Origin: Hydrogenophilus thiooxidans
GTDB taxonomy: Bacteria; Pseudomonadota; Gammaproteobacteria; Burkholderiales; Rhodocyclaceae
Assembly (NCBI RefSeq): GCF_019049855.1
Contig: NZ_JAHLSY010000011.1
Span: 27,278-91,277, forward strand
Reading direction: 5' to 3'
DNA length: 64,000 nucleotides
Translations under genes and position numbers: made by a program
The notes under the pieces: generated by a model
What the model was told of the DNA's origin: nothing
The model's input: only the letters and a program-made list of their open reading frames with translations
The model's database searches: none
Part shown: piece after piece, positions 26,407 to 36,921 of the stretch
Numbering within the stretch: the stretch's first letter is position 1
Layout of the letters: each line of letters opens with the position of its first letter

Positions 26407-27227
26407 CGGCTAACCTTGTCCGCGGTTTGTGTTGTGTGGCTGGGGTTCGTCTCTTTTGGGGCAGCACTGGCAAACGGGCGCATCGCTTCAAGTCCTTGCG
26501 CCACCCGAATCACTTCGCCAACGACGATGAGCGCAGGGGGGTGGACTTCAGCTGCTTTCGCGATTGCGGGGAGCGTTGCCAACGAACCGACGATGCGCCG
26601 TTCCTGCGGCGTGGTGGCGGCTTCGATGATCGCTGCCGGTGTTTCCAGCGCACGCCCATGTGCGATGAGTTGCGCGCAGAGCTCAGGCAACGTGGAAACG
26701 CCCATGTAGAAAACGACGGTCTGTTTGGGGCGAGCCAATGCGGGCCAGTCGAGGTTGAGCTTACCGTTTTGCAAGTGGCCGGTGACGAAGAGGCAGGCTT
26801 GTGCCACACCGCGATGCGTCAGCGGCAGTGCGTTGCTCGCGGCCATGCCACAGGCCGCAGTGATGCCAGGAACGATCTCGAACGGCACGCCGGCCGCGGC
26901 AAGTGCCCATGCTTCCTCACCGCCGCGACCGAAAATCAATGGATCGCCACCCTTGAGCCGAACGATGCGCCGAGGTGCCTCTTGCCACAGGCGGACGAGG
27001 ACTTGATTGATCTCTTCTTGTGGCAAGGTATGGTGCCCAGCACGTTTGCCGACGAAGATACGTTCGGCTGTGGGGGAGATCAGCGCCAGGACGCCATCGG
27101 AGACGAGGTTGTCATAGACGACCACGTCGGCGTGCTGCAAGAGCTTTGCTGCGCGCAGCGTCAGCAACTCGGGGTCGCCTGGCCCGGCGCCAACCAGATA
27201 GACTTGCAGTGTGGGGAGATCGCTCAT
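26403..27227 (-). CDS. nirE: NirE, uroporphyrinogen-III C-methyltransferase for heme d1
   Basis: A 274-aa SUMT-family methyltransferase converting uroporphyrinogen III to precorrin-2 with two SAM, the first committed step to siroheme and heme d1. VYLVGAGPGDPELLTLRAAKLL opens the protein, and RLKGGDPLIFGRGGEEAWAL and MGVSTLPEL are the SAM and substrate motifs. It has no CysG-type dehydrogenase/chelatase extension. Because it sits with nor genes behind a DNR box and next to the nir operon, NirE is preferred over CobA. Dehydrogenase and ferrochelatase steps to siroheme must be encoded elsewhere. Confidence 0.93.
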   Translation of the reverse strand: MSDLPTLQVYLVGAGPGDPELLTLRAAKLLQHADVVVYDNLVSDGVLALISPTAERIFVGKRAGHHTLPQEEINQVLVRLWQEAPRRIVRLKGGDPLIFGRGGEEAWALAAAGVPFEIVPGITAACGMAASNALPLTHRGVAQACLFVTGHLQNGKLNLDWPALARPKQTVVFYMGVSTLPELCAQLIAHGRALETPAAIIEAATTPQERRIVGSLATLPAIAKAAEVHPPALIVVGEVIRVAQGLEAMRPFASAAPKETNPSHTTQTADKVSR

Positions 27228-27258
27228 CGGAGAACCCTCGTTTTTCTCTCATATCGGT

Positions 27259-27300
27259 GTTGTACCACTGTGGTGGTTGATTCGCTATGACCTGCATCAA
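27259..27300 (-). promoter_or_regulatory. DNR-type box and -10 of nirE-norQ-norD
   Basis: Read along the gene, TTGATGCAGGTCAT (27300 to 27287) matches TTGAY-N4-RTCAA at nine of ten positions. Exactly 22 bp further is TACAAC (27264 to 27259), a fair -10. This is the spacing of activator sites at -41.5 and predicts a start near 27252, 25 bp before the nirE ATG. Confidence 0.78.
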
Positions 27301-27328
27301 TTTGTACATGGTTTCTTCCTTTCTTGTG

Positions 27329-28537
27329 TTATCCAGGCTGTCCATCTGGGCGGGGACGGATCAGGCGCGGGATGAAGCGGGTGAGGTAGAGCACGAAAGC
27401 ACCGGCAAAAAAGAGTGCTGAAAGCCGTAAGCTCCAACCGGCCCATGCCACAGGGGCTGCGGCAAAGAGGCGGGTAGCGGTTGCGGCGCCGATGAGGAAG
27501 AAAGCAAAACGCAAACCGCGGGGTGCGCGGTTGGGGTTCCCGCCGGTGTGTCCCAACGCGGTGCGGGTGATCATGCCCAGGATCATCCAACCCATGCCGC
27601 CGACGGTGATCAGATGGAGCACTGCGCTCCGCCAGCCCGATTCGCTCCAAACCGCCAAACCGAACGCGAGAATACCCAGACCGGTTGCGGCAAAGCCAAG
27701 ATGAAGCACCCAAACCATCGGGTTTTCCCAAATGCGCGGGTGGTACCAGCGGACAGAGCGTTCGAGATAGGCGACTCCGGTGGCGACGCTGAGCACAAGC
27801 ACCACAAAGCGTGGCGCGTCGAAGAGGAGCGCGCAGGCGAGCGCTTCCGCGCCGAGCACGGTCAGTCCAAGCGAATAAGCAGGTGTCGGTACTTGCTCCA
27901 GCGACAATGCTCGGCTGGTAAAAAAGGAGATGACCCGCAACCCCATGAACGCGATGATCGCCGCGATCGCAAATACGCCCGCTTCCAGAAAGGTGAGCGG
28001 GTTGACCCATACAGGTGGATCACCGAGTGAAGCGAGGAACCCCAACTCCAGTGCCCCGAACACGAGAACCAAGAGCGGAACGGGGTAATTTCGCACTTGC
28101 TGACGCTTCCAGACGCGAAACCAGAGCGTTTCAGCCGCAGCGAGCCAAAAGAGCGCCGCGGGAATTGCGATCCCCAACAGAGACGAAGAGAAAGTGGCGG
28201 CAGCTCGGGTAACGAGCCAAAGAACAACCACCGTGCCCAAACGGAACCCGGCCAACGGCGGCAACCCAGTCCAATTGGTGACCGCAGTGTGGAGGAAACC
28301 GACAACGATCGCGCCGCCAAAACCCCACACCATTTCGTGGCCATGCCACAGCAGGCCGGTTAGCAGGGGATCGACGCGCGATGTGGCCCCGCCAAAAGGA
28401 GGCGCGATGCCCCAACCCCACAACAGGACATTGACCACGGCAAGCAAGCTGCCCAAGAGGTAGAACGGACGAAAGGCCATCGCGAGCCATGCCGAGAAGC
28501 TGGGCGCCGCTCGAGCGTGCATGAGTTTCGCGTTCAT
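27329..28537 (-). CDS. nnrS: NnrS family heme/copper-containing membrane protein
   Basis: A 402-aa inner-membrane protein with about 12 hydrophobic segments. The N-terminal FRPFYLLGSLLAVVNVLLWGW, HGHEMVWGFGGAIVVGFLHTAVTNWTG and PPLAGFRLG motifs define NnrS, a protein repeatedly found with nitrite and NO reductases and reported to ease NO stress; its chemistry is unclear. The histidines in WHGHEM and FLHT are the likely metal ligands. It is divergent from nirS and could be driven from a degenerate box at 28598-28611 (TTGAG-N4-ATTAG) with CATAAT at the expected -10, a weak case. It precedes nirE on the same strand. Confidence 0.92.
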   Translation of the reverse strand: MNAKLMHARAAPSFSAWLAMAFRPFYLLGSLLAVVNVLLWGWGIAPPFGGATSRVDPLLTGLLWHGHEMVWGFGGAIVVGFLHTAVTNWTGLPPLAGFRLGTVVVLWLVTRAAATFSSSLLGIAIPAALFWLAAAETLWFRVWKRQQVRNYPVPLLVLVFGALELGFLASLGDPPVWVNPLTFLEAGVFAIAAIIAFMGLRVISFFTSRALSLEQVPTPAYSLGLTVLGAEALACALLFDAPRFVVLVLSVATGVAYLERSVRWYHPRIWENPMVWVLHLGFAATGLGILAFGLAVWSESGWRSAVLHLITVGGMGWMILGMITRTALGHTGGNPNRAPRGLRFAFFLIGAATATRLFAAAPVAWAGWSLRLSALFFAGAFVLYLTRFIPRLIRPRPDGQPG

Positions 28538-28627
28538 GCGTCTCCTTTGCAGAAAAGTGTCGGTTCAATATTATGACGCAGCTGCTCCTCCCCTGCCTTG
28601 AGCTGCATTAGTTTTACCAAAACCTGA

Positions 28628-30445
<1,818 letters not shown>

Positions 30446-30458
30446 GCGGTTATGCGCG

Positions 30459-30827
30459 ATGGTGACGAAGCAAAGCAATTTGGCTATCGTGCATTTTGCT
30501 GCGCTGGCCATCGCGCTGCTCGCACTGCCTATTGCGAACGCCGGTGCGGGCGATGTGATCTCGCCCGCGCCCACATTTGAGCGCCAGCGCGCGATCGTCC
30601 ATCTGGTGCGCCAGGACTGTGGCGCGTGTCACGGAATGACCTTGCAGGGCGGATTAGGGCCGCCGTTGACGCCCGAAGCGTTGGCGGAAAAGCCAGAAGA
30701 GGGTCTGGTGGCGACGATCCGCCAGGGTCGCCCAGGAACTCCAATGCCACCTTTTGCCCCTTTTCTTTCTGAGGATGAAGCGAGATGGATCGTCGAACGC
30801 CTGAAGCAGGGCTTTTCCAGCGAATGA
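30459..30827 (+). CDS. nirC: NirC, small periplasmic cytochrome c (c55x)
   Basis: A 122-aa cytochrome with an N-terminal signal peptide (ALAIALLALPIANAGAG) and one heme c site CGACH at 54-58; a Met in GTPMPPF is the probable sixth ligand. NirC can pass electrons to NirS and has been tied to the last steps of heme d1 maturation. It sits between nirS and nirF, the usual place. No strong ribosome site is seen 13 bp after nirS. Its stop overlaps the nirF ATG. Confidence 0.88.
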   Translation: MVTKQSNLAIVHFAALAIALLALPIANAGAGDVISPAPTFERQRAIVHLVRQDCGACHGMTLQGGLGPPLTPEALAEKPEEGLVATIRQGRPGTPMPPFAPFLSEDEARWIVERLKQGFSSE

Positions 30828-32041
30828 AACGGGTTGCCCTATGCCTGCAAGTAACCCTTTTGTTTTTCGGGAGTGCTGTTGCGGCACACGCGCACGAACC
30901 AGTGGGGCACGATGCGGTCGGTGCGACGGTTTCGGCGTTACCCACTGGGGATCTTGGCGTCGTGATCGAACGTGCAACCGGCAGTGTATTGTTGGTGGCG
31001 CATTCACAACCCCGCATCATCAAGCGTCTGGAAGGATTGGGCGATCTTTCGCACGCTTCGGTGGTCTTCTCCCGTGATCAACGCTATGCCTATCTTTTTG
31101 GCCGTGACGGTGCGCTCACGCAGATCGACCTTCTGACGCAGCAGGTCAAGAAACGGGTCGCGCAAGCAACAAACAGCATCGGCGGCGCGGTTTCCAGTGA
31201 CGGCAAACTGGTGGTGGCGCAGAATTATGCGCCAGGGGGCATCAAAGCGTTCGACGCCGGAACGTTGGCGTTGGTTGCCGAGATTCCCGCGCTACCCGGC
31301 GCCAACGGGCAACCGTCGAAAGTGGTCGGCCTAGCCGATCTGCCCGGTCGACGTTTCGCTTATGCGCTCTTCGATGCCAACGCGCTCTGTTTGACCGATT
31401 TTTCCAACTTGGCGCAACCGGAAACCCAATGCCACCTTGCGGGAAAACAGCCGTACGACGGCTTGGTTTCCAACGACGGTCGCTTCTATCTGGCCGGATT
31501 GTTCGGTGAAGACGGTATTGCCTTCTACGACGATCTCTACCCGGAACGGGGCGTGCACAAGATCCTTGCGGGGTATGGCCGCGGCGAACAGCCGTTACCG
31601 GTTTATAAGATGCCCCACCTTCGCGGTTGGGCGATCGCTGGCGATCTCGCGTTTTTACCGGCGATTGGTCGGCACGAGGTGTTGGTAGTTGATACCCGCA
31701 CTTGGCAGGAGGTCGGCCGCGTAGCTGTCAAAGGTCAACCCGTTTTCGCGGTTGCGCGTCCGGACGGACGTGAAGTTTGGGTCAATTTTGCTTTTCCCGA
31801 TAATGGTTGGGTCCAGGTGATCGACCGCAAGACGCTTGCAGTAACCCATACCTTTTCGCCGGGAGCGGCGGTGCTTCATCTCGAGTTTACGCCAAAGGGT
31901 GATCAAGTTTGGGTCTCGGCACGTGACAGCAACGCGGTGGTGGTTTATGACACCGCGACCAAAACAGAGGTTGCGCGGCTTCCTGCCCATGCGCCGAGTG
32001 GGATCTTCTTCACCTATCGCGCTGCGTTGTTCGGGCGCTGA
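30824..32041 (+). CDS. nirF: NirF, heme d1 biosynthesis protein
   Basis: A 405-aa beta-propeller protein related to the NirS d1 domain but without a heme c site. The N-terminus MKRVALCLQVTLLFFGSAVAAHA is a signal peptide without lipobox, so a periplasmic, non-lipidated form is expected. Propeller repeats such as VVFSRDQRYAYLFGRDGALTQ and KQPYDGLVSNDGRFYLAG are clear. NirF is required for heme d1 formation and binds the d1 precursor; its exact reaction is debated. The start at 30824 overlaps the nirC stop (ATGA). Confidence 0.93.
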   Translation: MKRVALCLQVTLLFFGSAVAAHAHEPVGHDAVGATVSALPTGDLGVVIERATGSVLLVAHSQPRIIKRLEGLGDLSHASVVFSRDQRYAYLFGRDGALTQIDLLTQQVKKRVAQATNSIGGAVSSDGKLVVAQNYAPGGIKAFDAGTLALVAEIPALPGANGQPSKVVGLADLPGRRFAYALFDANALCLTDFSNLAQPETQCHLAGKQPYDGLVSNDGRFYLAGLFGEDGIAFYDDLYPERGVHKILAGYGRGEQPLPVYKMPHLRGWAIAGDLAFLPAIGRHEVLVVDTRTWQEVGRVAVKGQPVFAVARPDGREVWVNFAFPDNGWVQVIDRKTLAVTHTFSPGAAVLHLEFTPKGDQVWVSARDSNAVVVYDTATKTEVARLPAHAPSGIFFTYRAALFGR

Positions 32042-32045
32042 AGGA

Positions 32046-33071
32046 ATGGGTGGGGTAGAGGTGGATCCGTTCGACGCTTCCTGGACGCTGCACCTTGTCA
32101 ATGCGTGGCAGCGTGGCTTTCCGCTGGTTTCGTGGCCATTTGCCGAAATCGCGAAAGCGTACGATGCGTCGGAAGCCAAGGTGCGTTCCGCTTTTTGCGA
32201 TGCGAAAGCGAAGGGATGGATCGATCGGATCGGCCCGGTTTGGGCGCCGCGGACTGTCGGATGGAGCACCCTTGCTGCAGCCTCCGTTCCAGCCGAGCGG
32301 CTGCACGAAGCGGGTTCGATCATCGCGCACTACCCGGAAATCAACCACAACTACGCCCGGAGCGGCGCCGAACTCAACCTCTGGTTCGTATTGACTGCAC
32401 CCAACGAAAGCGCGGGACGGTCCCTTTTGACAACCCTCAGTCAGCAGATCGACGCTCCGATCTATCCCTTTCCGCTGGTACGCGAATACCACATCGACCT
32501 AGGGTTCGACCTTGCCCAAGGACGCAAGACTTCAGCGCGGGAGCGTCTCCCCAAAACGCCTTGTGACCGCTGGCGCACGCAGACATTGTCCGGTCGGGAA
32601 CGCCAATTGTTTGCGCTGCTCAGTGACGGATTGCCGCTCGTTCCCCAACCCTATCGGCAGATCGCCGAGCAATGCGGATGGGCGGAAAGCAAGGTGCTGC
32701 AGCAAATTGCGCATTGGCTCGCCGAAGGGACGATGCGCCGTTTTGGTGCGGTGGTTCGCCATCGGGCGTTGGGGTGGACGGCCAATGCAATGGCGGTTTG
32801 GGCCGTGCCGCCTGCTTTGGTGGACGAACTGGGGGTGCAACTGGCCGCAGAGCCGGAAGTGCATCTCTGCTATCGACGCGAACCGGTGCCCGAAGTCTGG
32901 CCTTATACACTCTATGCGATGGTCCACGGCAGCGATCCGACCCATGTCGCGCAAGTGGTCGCAGCGATCCAGCACCGCTTGGCACTCGACCGTTTTCCCC
33001 ATCGACTGCTCTTCAGCACCCACTGCTTCAAACAGACCGGAGCGCGCTATGTCCGCCACCGCGCCGCATGA
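32046..33071 (+). CDS. nirDL: NirDL, fused siroheme decarboxylase subunits
   Basis: A 341-aa protein made of two AsnC/Lrp-like units joined head to tail, each with a winged helix and a ferredoxin-like RAM domain (first ending near residue 165, second from about 190: LSGRERQLFALLSDGLPLVPQPY). The pair corresponds to NirD plus NirL, separate in Pseudomonas but fused in several betaproteobacteria and in Hydrogenobacter. They decarboxylate siroheme to 12,18-didecarboxysiroheme in the cytosol. Conserved elements are INHNYARSGAELNLWFVL and VHLCYRREP. The start is uncertain: AAGGA directly abuts the ATG at 32046, and a GTG at 32061 is possible. Confidence 0.9.
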   Translation: MGGVEVDPFDASWTLHLVNAWQRGFPLVSWPFAEIAKAYDASEAKVRSAFCDAKAKGWIDRIGPVWAPRTVGWSTLAAASVPAERLHEAGSIIAHYPEINHNYARSGAELNLWFVLTAPNESAGRSLLTTLSQQIDAPIYPFPLVREYHIDLGFDLAQGRKTSARERLPKTPCDRWRTQTLSGRERQLFALLSDGLPLVPQPYRQIAEQCGWAESKVLQQIAHWLAEGTMRRFGAVVRHRALGWTANAMAVWAVPPALVDELGVQLAAEPEVHLCYRREPVPEVWPYTLYAMVHGSDPTHVAQVVAAIQHRLALDRFPHRLLFSTHCFKQTGARYVRHRAA

Positions 33072-34131
33072 GCTGAGCGAACGAGAGCGACTCCTTCTTT
33101 GGGCGCTTCAAGATCATCTGCCTTTGGCAAAACGCCCCTTTGCGCGTTGGGCAGAATGGCTGGGGGTGCCAGAAAGGGTGATCGCCGCGCAGATTGCCCA
33201 ATGGTTGCAGAAGGGGCTGATTACCCGTTTTGGCCCGTTCATCCAGGTCGAACGCAGCGGTGGCGCGTTCGTCCTCGCGGCGGTTGCCGCGCCTGAATCG
33301 GCGCTGGAGCAGACGATTGCGGCGATCAATGCGTTTCCCGAAGTGGCCCACCACTATCTGCGCACCCATTCACTCAACTGTTGGTTCGTGATCGCGTGTG
33401 AAAACGAGCACGCGGTGAAGGGGGTTGCGCGGGCGATCGAGCAGGCAACTGGATATCGGGTTTGGCTCTTCCCCAAAGAGCGCGAATATTTCGTCCGTTT
33501 GCGTTTGCTGCCGTGGACGCCGGAAACGGCCCCTGACGAGGAGACGCTGGCGAACTGCTCGGGACTCCTGGCGCAAACGCGGCCAGCAGAACCCTCGGAA
33601 ACGTCCAAAGCGGAAGGGATCGTGCCGTGTCCCTTGACGGCACGCGAACGGGCGCTGCTCATCGCGACGCAAGCCGGGTTACCGTGTGTCGTCGATCCGT
33701 TTTGCACCGTTGCTGCCCACCTGGGGTGGCGCGAAAACGAGGTGATCGACACCTTTTCCGCGCTGATGGCACGCGGCGTGGTTCGACGTCTGGGCGTCGC
33801 GGTCAATCATTACGCACTGGGTTATCGTGCGAATGCGATGTGTGTCTGGGATGTTGCCGACGCAGCAGTGGATGCGGTCGGATCCTGGCTGGCGGCAACC
33901 GGTGCGGTCAGCCATTGTTACCGGCGACCGCGCCATCTGCCCCATTGGCGCTTCAATCTCTTTGCAATGTTGCACGGTCGCACGCAGGATGAAGTGGAAG
34001 CGCAACGTGCCCAACTGATCGAGGCCTGTCACGAGCGTTTTCCCCGGGCGCTCGCCGCGCACGATGCGCTCTATTCGACACGGATTCTGAAAAAAAGCGG
34101 CGTTCGCCTGCGCCCAACAGCGATCGCGTAA
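33049..34131 (+). CDS. nirGH: NirGH, second fused siroheme decarboxylase
   Basis: A 360-aa two-unit AsnC/Lrp-like protein starting MSATAPHELSERERLLLWAL, with the second unit from about residue 185 (LTARERALLIATQAGLPCVVDPF). Landmarks are VAHHYLRTHSLNCWFVIA and VSHCYRRPRHLPHWRFNLFAMLHG. By gene order (after nirDL, before nirJ) it corresponds to NirG plus NirH; the DL/GH naming rests on order, not on a diagnostic residue. It overlaps nirDL by 23 bp and presumably forms a complex with it. A loop rich in Pro, Glu and Ser links the two halves. Confidence 0.9.
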   Translation: MSATAPHELSERERLLLWALQDHLPLAKRPFARWAEWLGVPERVIAAQIAQWLQKGLITRFGPFIQVERSGGAFVLAAVAAPESALEQTIAAINAFPEVAHHYLRTHSLNCWFVIACENEHAVKGVARAIEQATGYRVWLFPKEREYFVRLRLLPWTPETAPDEETLANCSGLLAQTRPAEPSETSKAEGIVPCPLTARERALLIATQAGLPCVVDPFCTVAAHLGWRENEVIDTFSALMARGVVRRLGVAVNHYALGYRANAMCVWDVADAAVDAVGSWLAATGAVSHCYRRPRHLPHWRFNLFAMLHGRTQDEVEAQRAQLIEACHERFPRALAAHDALYSTRILKKSGVRLRPTAIA

Positions 34132-34152
34132 CACTGCCCCAAGGAGCCCAAA

Positions 34153-35349
34153 ATGTTTCGCATTTCCGCTTTCATTGCTGAACTCTTCGAACCGACACCC
34201 GTTCGGGAGCGCCGTCGCTTGCCTGGGCCCGTCGTGATCTGGAACCTCATCCGCCGCTGTAATTTGTTGTGTGCCCACTGTTATTCGCTCTCGGCCGACA
34301 CCGATTTTCGCGGCGAACTGACCACGGAAGAGGCGCTGGCGGTGATCGATGACTTGGCGGCGATGCGTGTTCCGGCGTTGATTCTTTCCGGCGGGGAACC
34401 GCTTTTGCGTCCCGATCTCTTTCTCCTGGCCGATTATGCCAAGGAGAAAGGGCTCTACACAGCGCTTTCTACCAACGGGACGTTGATCGACGACGCGATG
34501 GCCGAGCAGATAGCCGCGACCCATTTCGATTATGTCGGCATCAGCCTCGATGGCATGGGAGAGACGCATGACCGATTTCGGCGCAAAGTAGGAGCGTTCG
34601 AAGCGTCGCAACGAGCGCTCTTGGCCTTGAGCGACCTGGGGGTGAAGGTGGGGGTGCGCTTTACGATGACCGAGGAGAACGCGCACGATTTCGTCCCCTT
34701 GCTCGATTGGGTTGCCGAGGCGGAGATTCCCCGCTTTTATTTCTCACACCTCAATTACGCCGGGCGAGGCAAAAAGAATCGCGGGCGTGATGCAGTTGCT
34801 CAAACGACGCGCCACGCGCTTACGACCCTTTTTGAGCGCGCGCTTGCCGATTATCGCGCCGGAACGGGCCGGGAGTACACCACGGGCAACCACGATGCCG
34901 ACGGTCCGTTCTTTCTCTTGTGGGTGCAGGACCATTTTCCCGAACGTGCCGAGCATATCGCAGCAAAGCTGCGTCAGTGGGGAGGAAACGCAAGCGGCGA
35001 AAACATTGCCAATATCGATAACCTGGGTAATGTCCATCCCGATACGATGTGGTGGCACGTTACGCTGGGCAATGTGCGCCATCGCCCATTCTCAGCGATT
35101 TGGCGCGATGAAACCCATCCGTTGCTTGCAGCATTGCGTCGCTATCCGCGCGCCGTGAGCGGGCGGTGTGGTGTGTGTCGTTATTTGTCGCTTTGTAACG
35201 GTAGCTCCCGGGTTCGCGCCGAAATGGCCGCTGGTGACCTCTGGAGCGAAGACCCCGCATGCTATCTGAGCGACGAGGAGGTGGGGGGGACTCCTGGCCA
35301 GGTTGAAGTTGCAACGCAGTCCAAAACCGCCGAGATCTTGACGCTGTAA
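34153..35349 (+). CDS. nirJ: NirJ, radical SAM protein of heme d1 synthesis
   Basis: A 398-aa radical SAM enzyme. The cluster cysteines are Cys36, Cys40 and Cys43 in CNLLCAHC; SGGEPLLRPD contacts SAM, and VGISLDGMGETHDRFRRK is the next core strand. A C-terminal SPASM-like set (CGVCRYLSLCNGSSR, then CYLSD) binds a second cluster. It replaces the two propionates of didecarboxysiroheme during conversion to the d1 ring. ATG follows AAGGAG. The protein after nirGH in the same operon is always NirJ in this cluster type. Confidence 0.96.
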   Translation: MFRISAFIAELFEPTPVRERRRLPGPVVIWNLIRRCNLLCAHCYSLSADTDFRGELTTEEALAVIDDLAAMRVPALILSGGEPLLRPDLFLLADYAKEKGLYTALSTNGTLIDDAMAEQIAATHFDYVGISLDGMGETHDRFRRKVGAFEASQRALLALSDLGVKVGVRFTMTEENAHDFVPLLDWVAEAEIPRFYFSHLNYAGRGKKNRGRDAVAQTTRHALTTLFERALADYRAGTGREYTTGNHDADGPFFLLWVQDHFPERAEHIAAKLRQWGGNASGENIANIDNLGNVHPDTMWWHVTLGNVRHRPFSAIWRDETHPLLAALRRYPRAVSGRCGVCRYLSLCNGSSRVRAEMAAGDLWSEDPACYLSDEEVGGTPGQVEVATQSKTAEILTL

Positions 35350-35361
35350 GGGGCGAATTCG

Positions 35362-36921
35362 ATGACATTGCGAACGAGAAAGGTAGCGATCGTGCTGGCT
35401 TTGTGGGTCTTGGGCCACACTCCGTCGCTTTTTGCGCAAGGACCGGAGAACTGGTACCGTGATCTGTGCGCGCAGTGTCATGGTTCAGACCGTACCGGGG
35501 GGTTGGGGCCTGCGCTGTTGCCCGAGAGCTTAGAGCGGGTGCGGTTGCCGAACGTGGTCGATGTGATCGCGAAGGGACGGGTGGCAACGCAGATGCCGGC
35601 ATTTTCCGGGCAATTGACGCCGGAGCAGATCACTTCGCTGGCCCAATGGTTGAAGACCGCGCCAGCCGAGATCCCAGAATTGACGTTGGAATCGATGCGG
35701 GCTACCCACTGGTCGAAGCCAGTATTGCCGCTCGACGGCCCGAAGGATGGGGGAGAGCGCTGGAACCGTTTCGTGGTGGTCGAGCAAGGTGACCGCCATT
35801 TGACGGTGCTTGATGGCGATCGATTCCAAGTTTTGGCTCGGCTGCCCACCCATTACGCCGTGCATGGTGGCCCCAAATTCTCGCCGGATGGGCGCTTTGT
35901 TACCGTAGTGTCGCGTGACGGTTGGGTTGAAAAGTTCGATCTTTGGGCGCTGGAAAAGGTGGCGGAGATCCGAGTCGCGGTCAATACCCGCAATGTCGCG
36001 GTCTCTAGCGATGGTCGTTATGTCGCGGTGGCAAACACCCTGCCCGAAACCCTCGTGATCTTGGACAGCAACCTGACGCCGATCAAAATCCTGCCTGGGC
36101 AAAGTCTTGAGCGCAAAGAGCATTCGCGGCTTTCCGCAGTCTATGACGCGCCGCCACGCAAAAGTTTCGTCGTCGCTTTCAAAGAGATGCCCGAGTTGTG
36201 GGAAGTGCGTTACGATGAGGCAGCCGAGCCGGTTTTCGACGGCCTGGTTCATGATCACAAAATGGCGGAAGGCTTGGCCGTGCCGGGGTTTCTCCATCCC
36301 AAGCGGACACGTCTTCCGGCGGTACTGGATGACTTCTTCTTCGCTCCGGGGTACCGCAATCTGATCGGCGCGTCCCGAAGTGGGGAGAGTTTCGTGGTCA
36401 ATCTCGATGTTCGCCAGGCGATTGCATCTTTGCCCCTTGAAGGGATGCCCCATTTGGGCTCTGGGATCACCTTCGATTACGGCGATCGGCGGGTGATGGC
36501 AACCACCAATTTGCGCCGTGCGGAACTTTCGGTGATCGATCTCGATCGGTGGCAGTTGGTCAAATCGGTACCGCTCTGCGGTCCGGGCTTTTTCGTCCGT
36601 AGCCACGAAAAGAGCCGGTACCTCTTCGTCGATTCGATGATGGCGCCGAGCTGTCGCGATACCCTCACCGTGATCGACAAAACGACGCTCGAGGTCGTCA
36701 AAACTTTACGCCCGAAACCGGGAAAAACCCTTGCCCACGTGGAATTTACCGCAGACGGGCGCTACGCGTTGGCAAGCGTGATGGAACCGGCGCCGGAGGG
36801 TGCGCTTCTGGTGATCGACACCGAGACGCTTGCGATAGTGCGTGAGATCCCGGCGAACAAGCCGATCGGGAAATACAACGCTTGGAACAAGGTCCATCGT
36901 TCCGAAGGAACCAGTTGGTGA
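35362..36921 (+). CDS. nirN: NirN, dihydro-heme d1 dehydrogenase (c-type cytochrome)
   Basis: A 519-aa periplasmic NirS paralogue: signal peptide (VAIVLALWVLGHTPSLFAQ), heme c site CAQCH at 36-40 with Met in TQMPAFSG, then a d1-type propeller. HYAVHGGPKFSPDGRFVTVV corresponds to the proximal-His strand of NirS. NirN oxidises dihydro-heme d1 to heme d1 and helps transfer it to NirS. It shows only modest similarity to NirS itself, as expected for the family. The stop overlaps the GTG of norE. Confidence 0.94.
   Translation: MTLRTRKVAIVLALWVLGHTPSLFAQGPENWYRDLCAQCHGSDRTGGLGPALLPESLERVRLPNVVDVIAKGRVATQMPAFSGQLTPEQITSLAQWLKTAPAEIPELTLESMRATHWSKPVLPLDGPKDGGERWNRFVVVEQGDRHLTVLDGDRFQVLARLPTHYAVHGGPKFSPDGRFVTVVSRDGWVEKFDLWALEKVAEIRVAVNTRNVAVSSDGRYVAVANTLPETLVILDSNLTPIKILPGQSLERKEHSRLSAVYDAPPRKSFVVAFKEMPELWEVRYDEAAEPVFDGLVHDHKMAEGLAVPGFLHPKRTRLPAVLDDFFFAPGYRNLIGASRSGESFVVNLDVRQAIASLPLEGMPHLGSGITFDYGDRRVMATTNLRRAELSVIDLDRWQLVKSVPLCGPGFFVRSHEKSRYLFVDSMMAPSCRDTLTVIDKTTLEVVKTLRPKPGKTLAHVEFTADGRYALASVMEPAPEGALLVIDTETLAIVREIPANKPIGKYNAWNKVHRSEGTSW

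Noticed and set aside
27276..27300. TTGAT and ATCAA half-sites 14 bp apart upstream of nirE
   Set aside because: FNR/DNR boxes need a 4-bp spacer; only the overlapping TTGAT-N4-GTCAT site has correct geometry.
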